From: Martelella sp. HB161492
GTDB taxonomy: Bacteria > Pseudomonadota > Alphaproteobacteria > Rhizobiales > Rhizobiaceae
Reading direction: 5' to 3'
Length of the DNA stretch: 64,000 nucleotides
NCBI RefSeq assembly: GCF_013184775.1
Contig: NZ_JAATVV010000006.1
Coordinates: 1-64,000 of the forward strand
The notes below the pieces were generated by a model. That model saw only the letters and a program-made list of their open reading frames with translations. It was not told the DNA's origin and did not search any database. Positions within the stretch are counted from its first letter, which is position 1, and each line of letters starts with the position of its first letter. This document shows, piece by piece, positions 63,995 to 64,000 of the stretch. The position numbers and the translations under genes were made by a program.

Positions 63995-64000
63995 GCTGCA

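Noticed and set aside
1-64000. CRISPR arrays, tRNA or rRNA genes, prophage
   Set aside because: No regularly spaced direct repeats, tRNA-like T-loop sequences or phage structural genes were noticed on reading; a tRNA scan was not possible.

Overview
The window looks like part of a repABC plasmid or chromid from an alphaproteobacterium of the Rhizobiales (Hyphomicrobiales). This rests on the compact repA-repB-repC replication and partition operon (minus strand, 8665 to 4914), GC-rich genes with strong GGAGG-type ribosome sites, a rhizobial-type intergenic palindrome (1118-1219), IalB and SapC family proteins, and a high density of ABC importers each with its own regulator. No rRNA, tRNA, CRISPR array or conjugation gene was seen. 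The genus is not determined.

Layout. 1-790: tail of an IS3-type transposase abutted by an IS6-type element. 1220-4400: MacA/MacB-type tripartite efflux pair. 4914-8665: repC, repB, repA, with a small antisense RNA between repB and repC, an AT-rich origin candidate inside repC, two parS-like 16-mers and an operator-like inverted repeat at the repA promoter. 9263-10384: a PLP enzyme of the D-threonine aldolase/D-serine dehydratase family.

10537-26442 is a 16 kb plus-strand catabolic block. A promoter with TTGACA carries two 14-bp palindromes centred 21 bp apart. It is followed by CoA-transferase, enoyl-CoA hydratase, aldehyde dehydrogenase, a CUT1 sugar ABC importer, two GMC flavo-oxidoreductases, a LacI regulator, a Gfo/Idh dehydrogenase and a large FAD oxidoreductase. 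Together these could import a sugar-like or glycosylated alcohol, oxidise it to an acid and send the acid through CoA chemistry. The substrate is unknown.

26465-39159 is the most unusual part: two separately regulated operons. The minus-strand operon encodes an AfuA/PhnS-type ABC importer, a beta-CASP-like metallo-beta-lactamase hydrolase, a Cys-phosphatase (C132-x5-R138) and a LacI regulator, and has a perfect 16-bp palindrome at its head. The plus-strand operon, divergent from a ROK regulator that lacks the usual zinc-binding cysteines, encodes a PotABCD/YnjBCD-like importer and a DUF1868 2H-phosphoesterase. The recurrence of phosphoester-cleaving folds next to this importer type suggests uptake and dismantling of a phosphorylated or phosphodiester compound. 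That is inference.

39797-44795: GH3 beta-glucosidase, MFS carrier, TauE-type permease and a TetR regulator, with a TetR-like palindrome before the first gene. 44928-53326: a disordered small protein, IalB, SapC, a double-length M16 zinc peptidase, an aldo/keto reductase divergent from a LysR regulator, and a cupin preceded by a coupled 34-codon leader ORF. 53441-61882: a FadR/GntR regulator with a perfect 18-bp palindrome in front of a dipeptide-type ABC importer, an amidase and a RidA protein. 62094-63659: a winged-helix regulator with a long helical C-terminal region and no receiver domain. The window ends in a small unidentified reading frame that may be cut off.
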